Assembly: GCF_010435965.1 (NCBI RefSeq)
Contig: NZ_JAAGAA010000006.1
Coordinates: forward strand, 186,001-250,000
Direction: 5' to 3'
DNA: 64,000 bases
DNA from: Crenobacter caeni
GTDB lineage: Bacteria > Pseudomonadota > Gammaproteobacteria > Burkholderiales > Chromobacteriaceae
A program made the position numbers and the translations under genes. Below the pieces are notes generated by a model. It was not told the DNA's origin. It ran no database searches and saw only the letters and a list, made by a program, of their open reading frames with translations. This document shows positions 1 through 8,233 of this stretch, piece after piece. How positions within the stretch are numbered: the first letter of the stretch is position 1; every line of letters begins with the position of its first letter.

Positions 1-138
1 CGCCATGTTCTGCGGCAGCGAGAAGATGCCGGCGGCGATCAGCGCGCTGACCACCAGCGCGGTCAGCGCGCCGAGCTTGAGCTTGGGCTCGGCCGAGCCG
101 GTGGCGGCCGGGGCGCCGTCTTGAACGAGTTCAGTCAT
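1..138 (-). CDS. APC-family basic amino acid antiporter, N-terminal part (cut by window edge)
   Basis: Only the first 46 codons are inside the window. The start is ATG at 138, seven bases after an AGGAG ribosome binding site. After a polar tail rich in Ala and Pro the protein reads KLKLGALTALVVSALIAAG and then IFSLPQNMA, the first membrane helix of the APA family of basic amino acid/polyamine antiporters (ArcD-like arginine:ornithine exchangers). It lies 42 bases downstream of the racemase gene on the same strand, so the two are probably co-transcribed, and the pair suggests exchange of ornithine, lysine or arginine. The family is clear from this segment; the substrate is inference. Confidence 0.7.
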   Translation of the reverse strand, partial: MTELVQDGAPAATGSAEPKLKLGALTALVVSALIAAGIFSLPQNMA

Positions 139-180
139 AAAGAGACTCCTTGCGAGGGTTCCAAATCAAATGCACCGGTT

Positions 181-1251
181 TCAGTGCAGGTATTCCTTGC
201 GCACGTACTCGGAAGTCATGCATTGCAGCGCGCCGCCGTAGCTCAGCGCGAAGTAGACGGTGTCGCCGACCTGGTAGTTGAGGTCGGAATCGGTCACGTC
301 GAGGATCAGGTGGTCGGAGCTGCCGCCGATGATGCGCACCGCCTTGTCCTGCGGGATCAGGTCGTCGAAGTTGACGTCCTGCTTGCCGATCGCGCAGATC
401 GCGCGCTTGCGGATGCCGAAGTCCTCGAACACCGGCTTGTTGCCGAAGGCATCCAGCGCGGTCGAATTGACCGGCACCGAAGGCTTTTCCTTCAGTTCGA
501 CGATCTCGACGCCCAGACGCATGGTGTCCTGGCTGGTGCCCGGGATCGGGTCGTCGTTAAGACCGATGCCCATCAGCAAGGACGCGCCCAGGCGCAGCTG
601 GTTGACGCCCTCGGGCATGCCGCCGCGCAACAGCAGGGGCAGCGCGGCCGAGCTCGCGCCGGAGACCACGTGCAGCTTCACGCCTAGTTCGCGCTCGATG
701 CGGTGCGCGATGTCGACCAGTTGCTGCTGGTTGTCGGTGGTCGGCTCGACGCCGCCGTAGCAGGCGAGGTTGGTGCCCAGTCCTTCGAGTACGAGGCCAG
801 GCAGTTCGGTCACCAGACGTGCCAGCGCGACGGTGTCGTCCGCGCTGAAGCAGCCCTCGCGCAAGTCGCCCAGGTCGTGCATCACGATCACCTTGTGGCT
901 GCGGCCCAGCGCGACGGCGGCGGCGGACAGCGCCCGCACGGTATGCGGTTCGGAGTTCAGCGAGACGTCTGCGTAGCGCACGGTGTCCAGCGCGTTGCTG
1001 ACCGACGGGATGCGCAGCAGCAGCTTTTCGACCGGCAGGTCCTTGAATTTGGCGAGGTTGTTGACGCGGGAGTCGCCGACGACGCGGATGCCGCCTTCAA
1101 CGAAAGCTTCGGCGACTTCCGGCGCGCCGCAGGCGAGCTTGGTGATGCCGACCGGGTGGATGCCCGAGGCTTCGCACAACTCGACCATCGCCTGGGCGTT
1201 GGCACGCACGACCGGCAGGTCGACAAAAAGACAGGGCAGCGTCTGAGACAT
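181..1251 (-). CDS. Alanine/ornithine racemase-family PLP enzyme
   Basis: The product is 356 residues, the right size for a fold-III PLP racemase. PLP is expected on the Lys of GITKLACG (about residue 38). The motifs VVSGASSAALPLL, QLRLGASLLMG and the C-terminal SYGGALQCMTS fit the group that includes ornithine racemase rather than classical Alr, which carries a different C-terminal domain with a catalytic Tyr. The start at 1251 has GGAGG seven bases upstream. The downstream gene is an APC antiporter, so a role in interconverting D- and L-ornithine (or another basic amino acid) taken up by that transporter is plausible but inferred. A YhfX-like racemase is the main alternative. Confidence 0.75.
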   Translation of the reverse strand: MSQTLPCLFVDLPVVRANAQAMVELCEASGIHPVGITKLACGAPEVAEAFVEGGIRVVGDSRVNNLAKFKDLPVEKLLLRIPSVSNALDTVRYADVSLNSEPHTVRALSAAAVALGRSHKVIVMHDLGDLREGCFSADDTVALARLVTELPGLVLEGLGTNLACYGGVEPTTDNQQQLVDIAHRIERELGVKLHVVSGASSAALPLLLRGGMPEGVNQLRLGASLLMGIGLNDDPIPGTSQDTMRLGVEIVELKEKPSVPVNSTALDAFGNKPVFEDFGIRKRAICAIGKQDVNFDDLIPQDKAVRIIGGSSDHLILDVTDSDLNYQVGDTVYFALSYGGALQCMTSEYVRKEYLH

Positions 1252-1499
1252 GATGATCCTCCGATTACCTTGGGTGGGGCCCGGATACCCGGACCCGGCT
1301 CTCTGGCGCGGGCTGCCGGCCGCCCGCTGCGATGTCGGAGAATTTACGCCGCGGCGTTACATCAATAAATCATCATGTATTCAAGTTAACATCAGAAAAA
1401 CGTGAAGTAACGAACCAGGCCTGCACCCGCCACGGCCGCGCTGCGTCCTCCAAGTCGGCACCACCCTGAGCACATGCGGCGTGGCCCCCGCCAAACGAA

Positions 1500-1532
1500 A
1501 CGGGCCCGGCTGCCTGTCGCAACCGGGCCCGT
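1500..1532 (-). terminator. Intrinsic terminator of the Ca2+ ATPase operon
   Basis: A perfect 10-bp inverted repeat (ACGGGCCCGG and CCGGGCCCGT) lies about 18 bases past the ATPase stop. On the minus strand it is followed by a T-rich stretch (TTTCGTTTGG). The T run is interrupted, so termination may be partial. Confidence 0.6.
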
Positions 1533-1549
1533 CTACCCACCCCGCCGCC

Positions 1550-4237
1550 CTATCGGCTGGTAGCGAACACCCGCAACAGAAACTTGCGCGCCTCTTCCAG
1601 CAACAGCGTGCTCGAGGCAACCCCCGCCGCGAGCGCCCACTGGCTACCGGTGAGGTCGACGGTGTCGAACACCGCCTGCGCCGGCGCCCAGTGCACGACC
1701 AGCACCTGCAGCGCGACCACCCCGACGATCGCCAGCCACAGCTTGCCGTTGCTGAAGAACTGTCGGTTGAACGCCGAGCCGTACTCGGCGCGCGCGTTGA
1801 AGATATTGAAGAACTGGAATAGCACGAAGGTGGTGAACGCCAACGTGCTTGCCGACACGGCGTCACTTTCCGCCAGCGCCCACAGGTAGACGCCGAGCGT
1901 GCCGGCCGCCATCGTCGCGCCGTAGAGCAGGATGCGCCACAACCGTTGCCAAGACAGGATGGCCGCGTCCGCCTCGCGCGGCGCCTCCAGCATCACGCCC
2001 TCGCGCGGGGGTTCGACGCCGAGCGTCATCGCCGGCGGCCCGTCCATGATGATGTTGACCCACAACAGCTGGATCGCGGTGAACGGCGTGGCAAGCCCCA
2101 ACAGCGGCGCGGCGAGCACGGTGAGGATGGCGCCGACGTTGGTCGAGAGCTGGAAGCGGACGAACTTGACGATATTGTCGTAGATGGTGCGCCCCTCCTC
2201 GATGGCGCGCACGATGGTCGCGAAGTTGTCGTCGGTGAGCACCAGCGTCGCCGCCTCCTTGCTCACCTCGGTGCCGGTGATGCCCATCGCCACCCCGATG
2301 TCGGCGCGCTTGAGCGCCGGCGCGTCGTTGACGCCGTCGCCGGTCATCGCGACCACATGGCCGCGCGCCTGCAGCGCCTCGACGATGCGCAGCTTGTGCT
2401 CGGGCGCGACGCGCGCGAACACCGCGCTCCTGTCGACCACGTCTGAGAGCGCCTCGTCGGACAACGCGTCGAGCGCGCGCCCCTCGTGCACCTCGCCCTC
2501 GAGACCCAGTTCTCGCGCGATCGCCGCGGCGGTCACCCGGTGGTCGCCGGTGATCATCTTCACGTCTATCCCCGCCGCCTGACAGAGCGCGATCGCCGCG
2601 CGCGCCTCCGGGCGCGGCGGGTCGATGATGCCGACCAGCGCGACGAGCGTCAGCTCGTCGACCCACGCGAGCAGCTCGCCACCCGGGTCGAATTGGTCGG
2701 CGGGGATCCAGCGCTCTGCCAGCGCGAGCACGCGCATCGCCTCCCCCGCCAGCGCGTCGTTCTCGGCGACAAAACGCGCGCGCGCAGCAGCATCCAAGGG
2801 CAAGGGGCCGTCTGCGCCGCGCCACGCGGCAGCGCGCCCGAGCAGCACGTCCGGCGCGCCCTTCACGCACAGGCGCACATGGCTGCCCTCGTGGTGGAAG
2901 GTCGCCATGAACTTGACCGCCGAATCGAACGGGATCTCGGCGATGCGCGGGCGGTGCGCCTGCGCATCATTAGCGTCCAGCCCCGCCTTGGCCGCGAGCG
3001 CGAGCAGGGCGCCCTCGGTCGGGTCGCCGATCAGCTCACCGTCGCGAATGCGCGCGTCGACACACAGCGCGGCCGGTAGCAACACTTCCGCCAAGGCGGC
3101 AGCAGGCAAGGGACCCGCGATCCCGCCCTCCCCGCCGTAGCCCTCGCCGCTGACCGCGTGGCGGACCCCCGCCGTGTAGAGCACGCGCGCGGTCATCTGG
3201 TTGAGCGTCAGCGTGCCGGTCTTGTCCGAGCAGATCACCGTGGTAGAGCCCAGCGTCTCGACGGCGGCGAGGCGCTTGACGATCGCCTGGTGCTTCGCCA
3301 TGCGGTGCATGCCCAAGGCCAGCGTCACCGTCACCACTGCGGGCAGGCCCTCGGGGATCGCGGCGACCGCCAGCGCGATGGCGACCATCGCGGTCTCGAC
3401 CAGCGGCTCGCCGCGCGCGATGCCGAGCACGAACATCAGCGCGACCACCGCGCAGGCGATCAGCCCGAGCCGCTTGCCCAGCACGTCGAGCTGGCGCTGC
3501 AGGGGTGTCGCGCCCTCCGCGGTCGCGGCGAGCAGGCCGGCCAGCTGCCCCATCTCGGTACGCATGCCGGTTGCGGTGACCATCGCCTCGATGCGGCCTC
3601 GGGTGAGCACCGTGTTCATGAACACCATATTGCTGCGCTCGGCCAAAGGCGTATCCGCCGCCAGCGTGTCGGAGAGCTTGGCCACCGGGTGCGCCTCGCC
3701 GGTCAGCGCTGCCTCGGCCACTTCGGCGCCGTGCGCCGACAACACCCGCGCGTCGGCACCGACCCTGTCCCCCGCTTCCAAGAGCAGCACGTCGCCCGGC
3801 ACCAGCGCCGCCGCGTCGACCTGGCACACCTCGGCGCCGCGCCTCACGCGCGCCACCGGCGCGAGCATGCCCTTGAGCGCGGCAAGTGCCGCCTCGGCGC
3901 GGTGCTCCTGCACGAAACCGAGCGTCGCGTTGAGGATCACCACCACCACGATCACCACCGCGTCCTTCAACTCGCCAACTACGCCGGCGAGCACCGCCGC
4001 GCCGAGCAGGATCAGCACCAGCAGGCCCTTGAACTGGTCGGCAAACTTGAGCCAGGCGCTGCGCGGCGGCGCCTCGGCCAGGCGGTTTTCACCGATGCCA
4101 GTCAGGCGGCGCCCCGCTTCGTCGGCGGACAGGCCGGCGAAGGCATCGCTCGACAGGCAGGCTTCGACGTCGGCCGGCTCGATGGCGTGCCAGGGTTCGG
4201 TTGCGGGTCGGGCCCGGCTGCCCGCGGTTTCATTCAT
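1550..4237 (-). CDS. P-type Ca2+-transporting ATPase, PMCA-like (type II)
   Basis: An 895-residue P-type ATPase of the inner membrane, expected to export Ca2+ using ATP. Visible are the actuator-domain loop with LTGEAHPV, the phosphorylation site CSDKTGTLTLNQ, the hinge MTGDGVNDAPALKRADIGVA and paired C-terminal helices. Helix M4 has AAIPEGLP as in SERCA. M5 has STNVGAIL, with Ala where SERCA has Glu771, and M6 has VNIIMDG, with Met where SERCA has Thr799. Plasma-membrane Ca2+ ATPases share both replacements and carry one Ca2+ per cycle, so a single Ca2+ site is inferred here. ATG at 4237 forms an ATGA overlap with the upstream antiporter and has a GGGGA element; a TTG at 4252 is a less likely start. 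Confidence 0.85.
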   Translation of the reverse strand: MNETAGSRARPATEPWHAIEPADVEACLSSDAFAGLSADEAGRRLTGIGENRLAEAPPRSAWLKFADQFKGLLVLILLGAAVLAGVVGELKDAVVIVVVVILNATLGFVQEHRAEAALAALKGMLAPVARVRRGAEVCQVDAAALVPGDVLLLEAGDRVGADARVLSAHGAEVAEAALTGEAHPVAKLSDTLAADTPLAERSNMVFMNTVLTRGRIEAMVTATGMRTEMGQLAGLLAATAEGATPLQRQLDVLGKRLGLIACAVVALMFVLGIARGEPLVETAMVAIALAVAAIPEGLPAVVTVTLALGMHRMAKHQAIVKRLAAVETLGSTTVICSDKTGTLTLNQMTARVLYTAGVRHAVSGEGYGGEGGIAGPLPAAALAEVLLPAALCVDARIRDGELIGDPTEGALLALAAKAGLDANDAQAHRPRIAEIPFDSAVKFMATFHHEGSHVRLCVKGAPDVLLGRAAAWRGADGPLPLDAAARARFVAENDALAGEAMRVLALAERWIPADQFDPGGELLAWVDELTLVALVGIIDPPRPEARAAIALCQAAGIDVKMITGDHRVTAAAIARELGLEGEVHEGRALDALSDEALSDVVDRSAVFARVAPEHKLRIVEALQARGHVVAMTGDGVNDAPALKRADIGVAMGITGTEVSKEAATLVLTDDNFATIVRAIEEGRTIYDNIVKFVRFQLSTNVGAILTVLAAPLLGLATPFTAIQLLWVNIIMDGPPAMTLGVEPPREGVMLEAPREADAAILSWQRLWRILLYGATMAAGTLGVYLWALAESDAVSASTLAFTTFVLFQFFNIFNARAEYGSAFNRQFFSNGKLWLAIVGVVALQVLVVHWAPAQAVFDTVDLTGSQWALAAGVASSTLLLEEARKFLLRVFATSR

Positions 4238-5166
4238 TGCAAGGTTCCCCAAACAAAGCCTGCATAGAGCAGGAGCAAAAGCACGCCGCGGCCGCGACCG
4301 ATCAGCCCGTCAGCATTGGGGCGCAGCAGCAGCAGGGCCACAACGCCGCAGGCGAGCGTCAGCGCCACCTCGGCGCGCGGCACGGCGATCGGGTGGATCA
4401 GGCCGGCGACGCCGACGATGGCCAGCCCGTTAAAGAGGTTGCTGCCGATCAGGGTGCCGACGCCGATATCGTCGTGGCCGCGCAGCCGCGACAACAGCAC
4501 CGTCACCAGTTCGGGCAGCGAGGTACCGAAGGCGACCAGCAGCACGCCGACCACGTAGCCGCCGACGCCGAACGACGCGGCGACGCCGCTTGCCCCCAGC
4601 ACAAACAGGCGGCCGGCCAGCATGAGGCAGGCCAAGCCGAACAGCCCGAAGAGGACAATACGGCCGACCGGAAGGGTCGATGCGCTGGTTTCGCGTGCGC
4701 CGGAACGCGAGGCGTGCGCCGCACGCACCGTCCAGATGAGCCACCCGGCAAACACCGCCAACAGCAGCAGCGCCTCGGCCCGCGAGAGGACGCCATCCAT
4801 CAGGAACAGGAAAGTGAGCAACGGCGCGGCTAGCGCGAGCGTGTAGTCGGCACCCAGCCCGCCCGCAGCGGCGCGTACCGGCGCGAACAGCAGGGCCAGG
4901 CCGAAGATCAGCGCGATATTGGCGACGTTGCTGCCCAGCGCGTCACCCAGGCCGATCTGCGGTGCGCCGGACAGCGCGGCGACCGTCGAGACGACCATCT
5001 CCGGGCTGGAGGTCGCGCACGCCGCCAGCGTAGTCGCGACCACGGCCTTAGGCACCCTGAACGCGCCTGCCGCGCCAACGATCGCGCGCAGGAACGCTTC
5101 GCCGCCGAGCGCGGCGAGCACCACCGCCCCGGCCAGCAAACCGGTATCGGCAAGCGCAACCGCCAT
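4234..5166 (-). CDS. Calcium/sodium antiporter, CaCA family (YrbG-like)
   Basis: A 310-residue, mostly hydrophobic membrane protein with the two alpha repeats of the CaCA family: ACATSSPEMVVS followed by GDALGSNVANIALIFG in the N-terminal half, and AFGTSLPELVTV followed by GTLIGSNLFNGLAIVG in the C-terminal half. These repeats carry the acidic and Asn residues that bind the cation. The expected activity is Ca2+ efflux in exchange for Na+ or H+. The stop overlaps the ATPase start as ATGA, so translation of the two is probably coupled. Having a primary pump and a secondary exchanger for the same ion in one operon supports the calcium assignment for both. Confidence 0.85.
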   Translation of the reverse strand: MAVALADTGLLAGAVVLAALGGEAFLRAIVGAAGAFRVPKAVVATTLAACATSSPEMVVSTVAALSGAPQIGLGDALGSNVANIALIFGLALLFAPVRAAAGGLGADYTLALAAPLLTFLFLMDGVLSRAEALLLLAVFAGWLIWTVRAAHASRSGARETSASTLPVGRIVLFGLFGLACLMLAGRLFVLGASGVAASFGVGGYVVGVLLVAFGTSLPELVTVLLSRLRGHDDIGVGTLIGSNLFNGLAIVGVAGLIHPIAVPRAEVALTLACGVVALLLLRPNADGLIGRGRGVLLLLLYAGFVWGTLQ

Positions 5167-5202
5167 GCCCCTCCCCTTTGCTCCGACCAGGCCTGCTTTA
5201 CG

Positions 5203-6066
5203 TCAGCACACCAGCACGTCGCACGGCGCGTAGTACGCCAAAAAACGCGGCACGCTGCCCATGATCGCCTCCTCGACGCGGGTGCCGCCGTGCTTGCCGA
5301 CGGCGATCAAGCCCGCGCCCTGTTCGCGCACAGCTTCGGGCAACGCCGGGTTGGGATCACCGTACACCACGCGACCGTCGACCGCGCCACCGTACGGCTC
5401 GACCAGCGCGTCCATACTGGCTTTCGCCGTATCGGCTTCGTCGGAGATGTAACGCAGGATGTCCTGCTCCGGGAAGTGCTTGTAGCGCATCGCCGCCTCG
5501 AAGGGCGCGGTGTACGCGTGCACGGCTAAGAGGGGCGCCGCGCCGCCGACCGTCCGCGCCGTGTCGATCACGGCGCCCGAGCGCGGGCCCAGGTCGACCG
5601 CGGCGATCAGCTGCGTGTAGTCGCCCCGCGCCGCTTCGCGCACCACCAGCACCGGACAGCGTGACTGCGACAGGATGCGCGCGGCGCTGCCGCCCAGGAA
5701 AAACTGCTGGAGCAGACCCTTGCCGTGGGCGCCGATCACCACCAGATCGGGCAGGAAGCTCTCGGCCGCGTCGGCGACCACCCGGTGCGTGCGCCCCTCG
5801 CCCACCTCGAAGCTGACCTGGCCAACGCCCATCGCGTCGACCTCGGCCAAAAGTTCGCCGGCAATGGCCTCGGCCGCCGAGCGCATCTGCTGGTCGACCT
5901 GCGTGTGCTCGCCGAACGCAGACTGCAAAGTGGCAAAGCGCGGCAAAGCGTGGACCAGCAGGAGCTGGGCGCCGTCGCGCGCGGCAAGCAGGGCTGCGCG
6001 GCGGACCGCGGCGTTGCCCAACGGGGAAAAATCGGTCGCGACCAGGATGCGTTCGAGTGCGGGCAT
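5203..6066 (-). CDS. Universal stress protein with two tandem UspA domains
   Basis: 287 residues made of two Usp domains. The first starts MPALERILVATDFSPLGNAA and ends with the nucleotide-binding pattern VVIGAHGKGLLQQFFLGGSA, that is G-2x-G-9x-G-(S/T). The second ends with a looser version, AVGKHGGTRVEEAIMGSV. ATG at 6066 has GGAGG five bases upstream; an in-frame ATG at 6078 would swallow that site and is less likely. The gene is 36 bases upstream of the calcium antiporter on the same strand and is probably the first gene of that operon, which suggests a stress or energy link to calcium export. That link is inference. Confidence 0.85.
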   Translation of the reverse strand: MPALERILVATDFSPLGNAAVRRAALLAARDGAQLLLVHALPRFATLQSAFGEHTQVDQQMRSAAEAIAGELLAEVDAMGVGQVSFEVGEGRTHRVVADAAESFLPDLVVIGAHGKGLLQQFFLGGSAARILSQSRCPVLVVREAARGDYTQLIAAVDLGPRSGAVIDTARTVGGAAPLLAVHAYTAPFEAAMRYKHFPEQDILRYISDEADTAKASMDALVEPYGGAVDGRVVYGDPNPALPEAVREQGAGLIAVGKHGGTRVEEAIMGSVPRFLAYYAPCDVLVC

Positions 6067-6156
6067 GTCGTCCTCCATAACGACTTTGTCATACCCGTTC
6101 GTCCGGGCACGTGCCGATTAGTTCCCCTTTTTCATTCAAGGATTTGCGGCGGACAC

Positions 6157-6519
6157 TCAGGACGCGTCGAACGGCAGGCCGCGCGCGGCGTGTTCGGCGG
6201 CAAGACGCGCGCGCAGGCAGTCCGGGCACAGGCAATCGGCGACGCCGGGCGTCGGCGGCAGCACGTTGGGCAGGTCGTTGCACCAGCAACTGCCGTCCTT
6301 GCCGCCGCTGCCGCAGCCGAACGCCGCCCCGCAGGCGTCGCAACGCTTCTGGCGCACCCGCGGCTTGAGCGACAACAGCCGCGCCCACACCGCGCGCTTT
6401 TGCATGTCGTCCATCGCCGACCAAGCGGCGATCTCGTCGAGCGTCCGCTGGCAGCCGGTACAGGTCTGGGTGGCGGCGTCCAGCGCACATGCGCCGACGC
6501 AAGGCGACACCACGCTCAT
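6157..6519 (-). CDS. DUF1289 plus cysteine-rich CWC domain protein
   Basis: A 120-residue cytoplasmic protein with two Cys-rich parts. The N-terminal half has the DUF1289 pattern (SPCVGACALD, then CTGCQRTLDEIAAW). The C-terminal half has the CWC pattern (CDACGAAFGCG, then CWCNDLPNVLP and CLCPDCL). Both probably bind metal, most likely zinc; this is inferred from Cys spacing. ATG at 6519 overlaps the stop of adenine deaminase (ATGA), with GGAGGG seven bases upstream, which decides the start over an in-frame ATG at 6534. The two domains are usually met in separate small proteins. Function unknown. Confidence 0.75.
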   Translation of the reverse strand: MSVVSPCVGACALDAATQTCTGCQRTLDEIAAWSAMDDMQKRAVWARLLSLKPRVRQKRCDACGAAFGCGSGGKDGSCWCNDLPNVLPPTPGVADCLCPDCLRARLAAEHAARGLPFDAS

Positions 6520-7544
6520 GCGGCCGCCCTCCACGCCGCGAGTTCGGCGTCGATTTGGGCGACGTAGCGCGCCTTCTCGCTATCGGACAGCCAGCTCGCC
6601 TCGAAGCCGTTCTTCACCAGTTGCACGATGTCGTCCGCGCCGAGGTCCAGCGCCTGCTGGCAAGCGACGTAGTTGTCGCCGACGTAGCCGCCGAAGTAGG
6701 ACGGGTCGTCCGAGTTGACCGTCGCGCACAGCCCCTGCACCAGCATTTTCTTCAGCGGATGGTGAGCGAGCGTGTCGACCACGCACAGCTTCAGGTTGGA
6801 GAGCGGGCACACCGTCAGCGGCATGCGGCTGGCGGCAAGCTTCGCCACCAGCGCGTCGTCTTCCAGCGCGCGCACGCCGTGGTCGACCCGGCACACGCCA
6901 AGCGCGAGCGCCTGCCACACGTACTCGGGTGGCCCCTCCTCGCCCGCGTGCGCGACCACCGGCTTGCCAAGCGTGCGGCAGCGCTCGAACAGCTGCGCGA
7001 ATTTCTCCGGCGGGTGGCCGACCTCGCTCGAATCGAGGCCGAAGCCGTCGATCGCGTCCAGCCACGGCAAGGCCTCTTCCAGCGCCGCCATGCCGTCCTC
7101 TTCGCTCAAGTGGCGCAGGAAGGAGAGGATCAGCCTGGACGTCATGCCCCACTTGGTGCGCGCCTGCGCCAGCGCGCGGCGGATGCCGGCGAGCACCACG
7201 GCAAAGGGCACGCCGCGCGCGGTATGCGTCTGCGGGTCGAAGAAGATCTCTGTGTGCACCACCTTGTCCCGGTGCGCGCGCTCAAGGTAGGCGAAGGTCA
7301 GCCGGTAGAAGTCGTCCTCGTCCTGCAGCACGCCGGCGCCGGCGTAGTAAAGGTCGAGAAAGGATTGCAGGTCGGAAAAATCGTACGCGGCGCGCAGCGC
7401 AGAGACGTCGGCGTACGGCAGGGTCACGCCGTTCTTCCGGGCAAGCTCGAACATCAGTTCGGGTTCGAGCGTGCCCTCGATATGCAGGTGCAACTCGGTC
7501 TTGGGCAGGCGCGCGATCAGCGCGGCAACGGCGGGCTCGGTCAT
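6516..7544 (-). CDS. Adenine deaminase (adenosine deaminase-like family)
   Basis: 342 residues of the metal-dependent amidohydrolase superfamily. The first metal ligands are in ELHLHIEG, another His is in VAHAGEEGPPEY, and the Asp ligand is in TVNSDDPSYFGGY. The segment LDSSEVGHPPEKF replaces the adenosine deaminase signature and matches the bacterial subgroup shown to act on adenine, converting it to hypoxanthine for purine salvage (the Pseudomonas PA0148 type). ATG at 7544 has GAGGAA six bases upstream, and upstream in-frame codons have no family similarity. It overlaps the DUF1289/CWC gene by four bases. Confidence 0.88.
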   Translation of the reverse strand: MTEPAVAALIARLPKTELHLHIEGTLEPELMFELARKNGVTLPYADVSALRAAYDFSDLQSFLDLYYAGAGVLQDEDDFYRLTFAYLERAHRDKVVHTEIFFDPQTHTARGVPFAVVLAGIRRALAQARTKWGMTSRLILSFLRHLSEEDGMAALEEALPWLDAIDGFGLDSSEVGHPPEKFAQLFERCRTLGKPVVAHAGEEGPPEYVWQALALGVCRVDHGVRALEDDALVAKLAASRMPLTVCPLSNLKLCVVDTLAHHPLKKMLVQGLCATVNSDDPSYFGGYVGDNYVACQQALDLGADDIVQLVKNGFEASWLSDSEKARYVAQIDAELAAWRAAA

Positions 7545-7862
7545 GGCGGTTCCTCGTGAAAACTCGCACGCATGATAACACCGCCCGTACCTGCGCGATT
7601 TTTGGGCAACCACGCCACACGCCTTGCGTAGCGGGGCTTGCCATGCCGCACCCACAGCCAGTCCACAGGCTTGTCCGCTCCGGCGGTGGACAAACCCGCA
7701 CTTTTCGCCCGTTTTTTAGGCAAACCGCCATTTCCACTTTCTGGTCAAAGACTTGCGACAACCATCCACAGCCGCTCCACACCCTTGTGCGCAGCGGCTG
7801 TGCAAAGCGGCAACCCGCTTGCCCCGGACTTTCCAACGCCAGGCCCGCACAAGGAGATTGCC
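7545..7862. other. Intergenic region with two hairpins and TCCACA repeats
   Basis: No convincing gene here. The sequence holds three TCCACA elements (about 7659, 7765 and 7775) and two inverted repeats: TTGTCC/GGACAA around 7671-7693 and a perfect 10-bp repeat at 7767-7802. It probably contains the promoter of the adenine deaminase operon on the minus strand. Confidence 0.4.
7767..7802. repeat. Perfect 10-bp inverted repeat
   Basis: CACAGCCGCT at 7767-7776 is repeated inverted as AGCGGCTGTG at 7793-7802, with a 16-base loop. There is no T run on either side, so it is not an obvious terminator. It could be a protein-binding dyad or an RNA structure. Confidence 0.6.
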
Positions 7863-8092
7863 GTGATCAAGCGCATCCTGCTGCCCCTCACCGACACTCC
7901 TGCAGGCTACGGGGCACGAGAACATGCGCTGCTGCGCGCCCGTGAACGCGGCGCCCGCCTGATCGCGCTCGCGCTCATCAAGCGCTGGCTATGGGCGCAC
8001 TCGGCCACAACAGCTGGCGTGAACGGTTGTTCGGCCCGGCGACCCGCACCTTGTTTGCCAAAGCGGACTGTCCTTTGCTGCTCGCCCATTGA
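7863..8092 (+). pseudogene. Broken universal stress protein (uspA remnant)
   Basis: From a GTG at 7863, after an AAGGAG site, the frame reads MIKRILLPLTDTPAGYGARE and on to ARLIALALI, the start of a UspA domain. The ending MGALGHNSWRERLFGPATRT, then ADCPLLLAH and a stop at 8092, lies in another frame from 7991. The middle of the domain (about 70-80 residues) is missing. A deletion with a frameshift has therefore removed the core. The remnant sits upstream of the minus-strand operon that holds an intact tandem UspA. Confidence 0.75.
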
Positions 8093-8233
8093 ATGGGATG
8101 CCGCAGGCGGGCGGTGCGTCCGCCGGTTCACGCCGCCCATCAATGACATAAATATTGACATTTGCATTATTTCCATCCAAAAATAAATAGCACTCTCTTT
8201 TGTAATTATTACTTGCAGCTCAGATCACTTTCC

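Noticed and set aside
7655-7802. Replication origin suggested by TCCACA repeats
   Set aside because: Only partial matches to the DnaA box, no AT-rich unwinding region next to them and no dnaA, dnaN or similar genes nearby.
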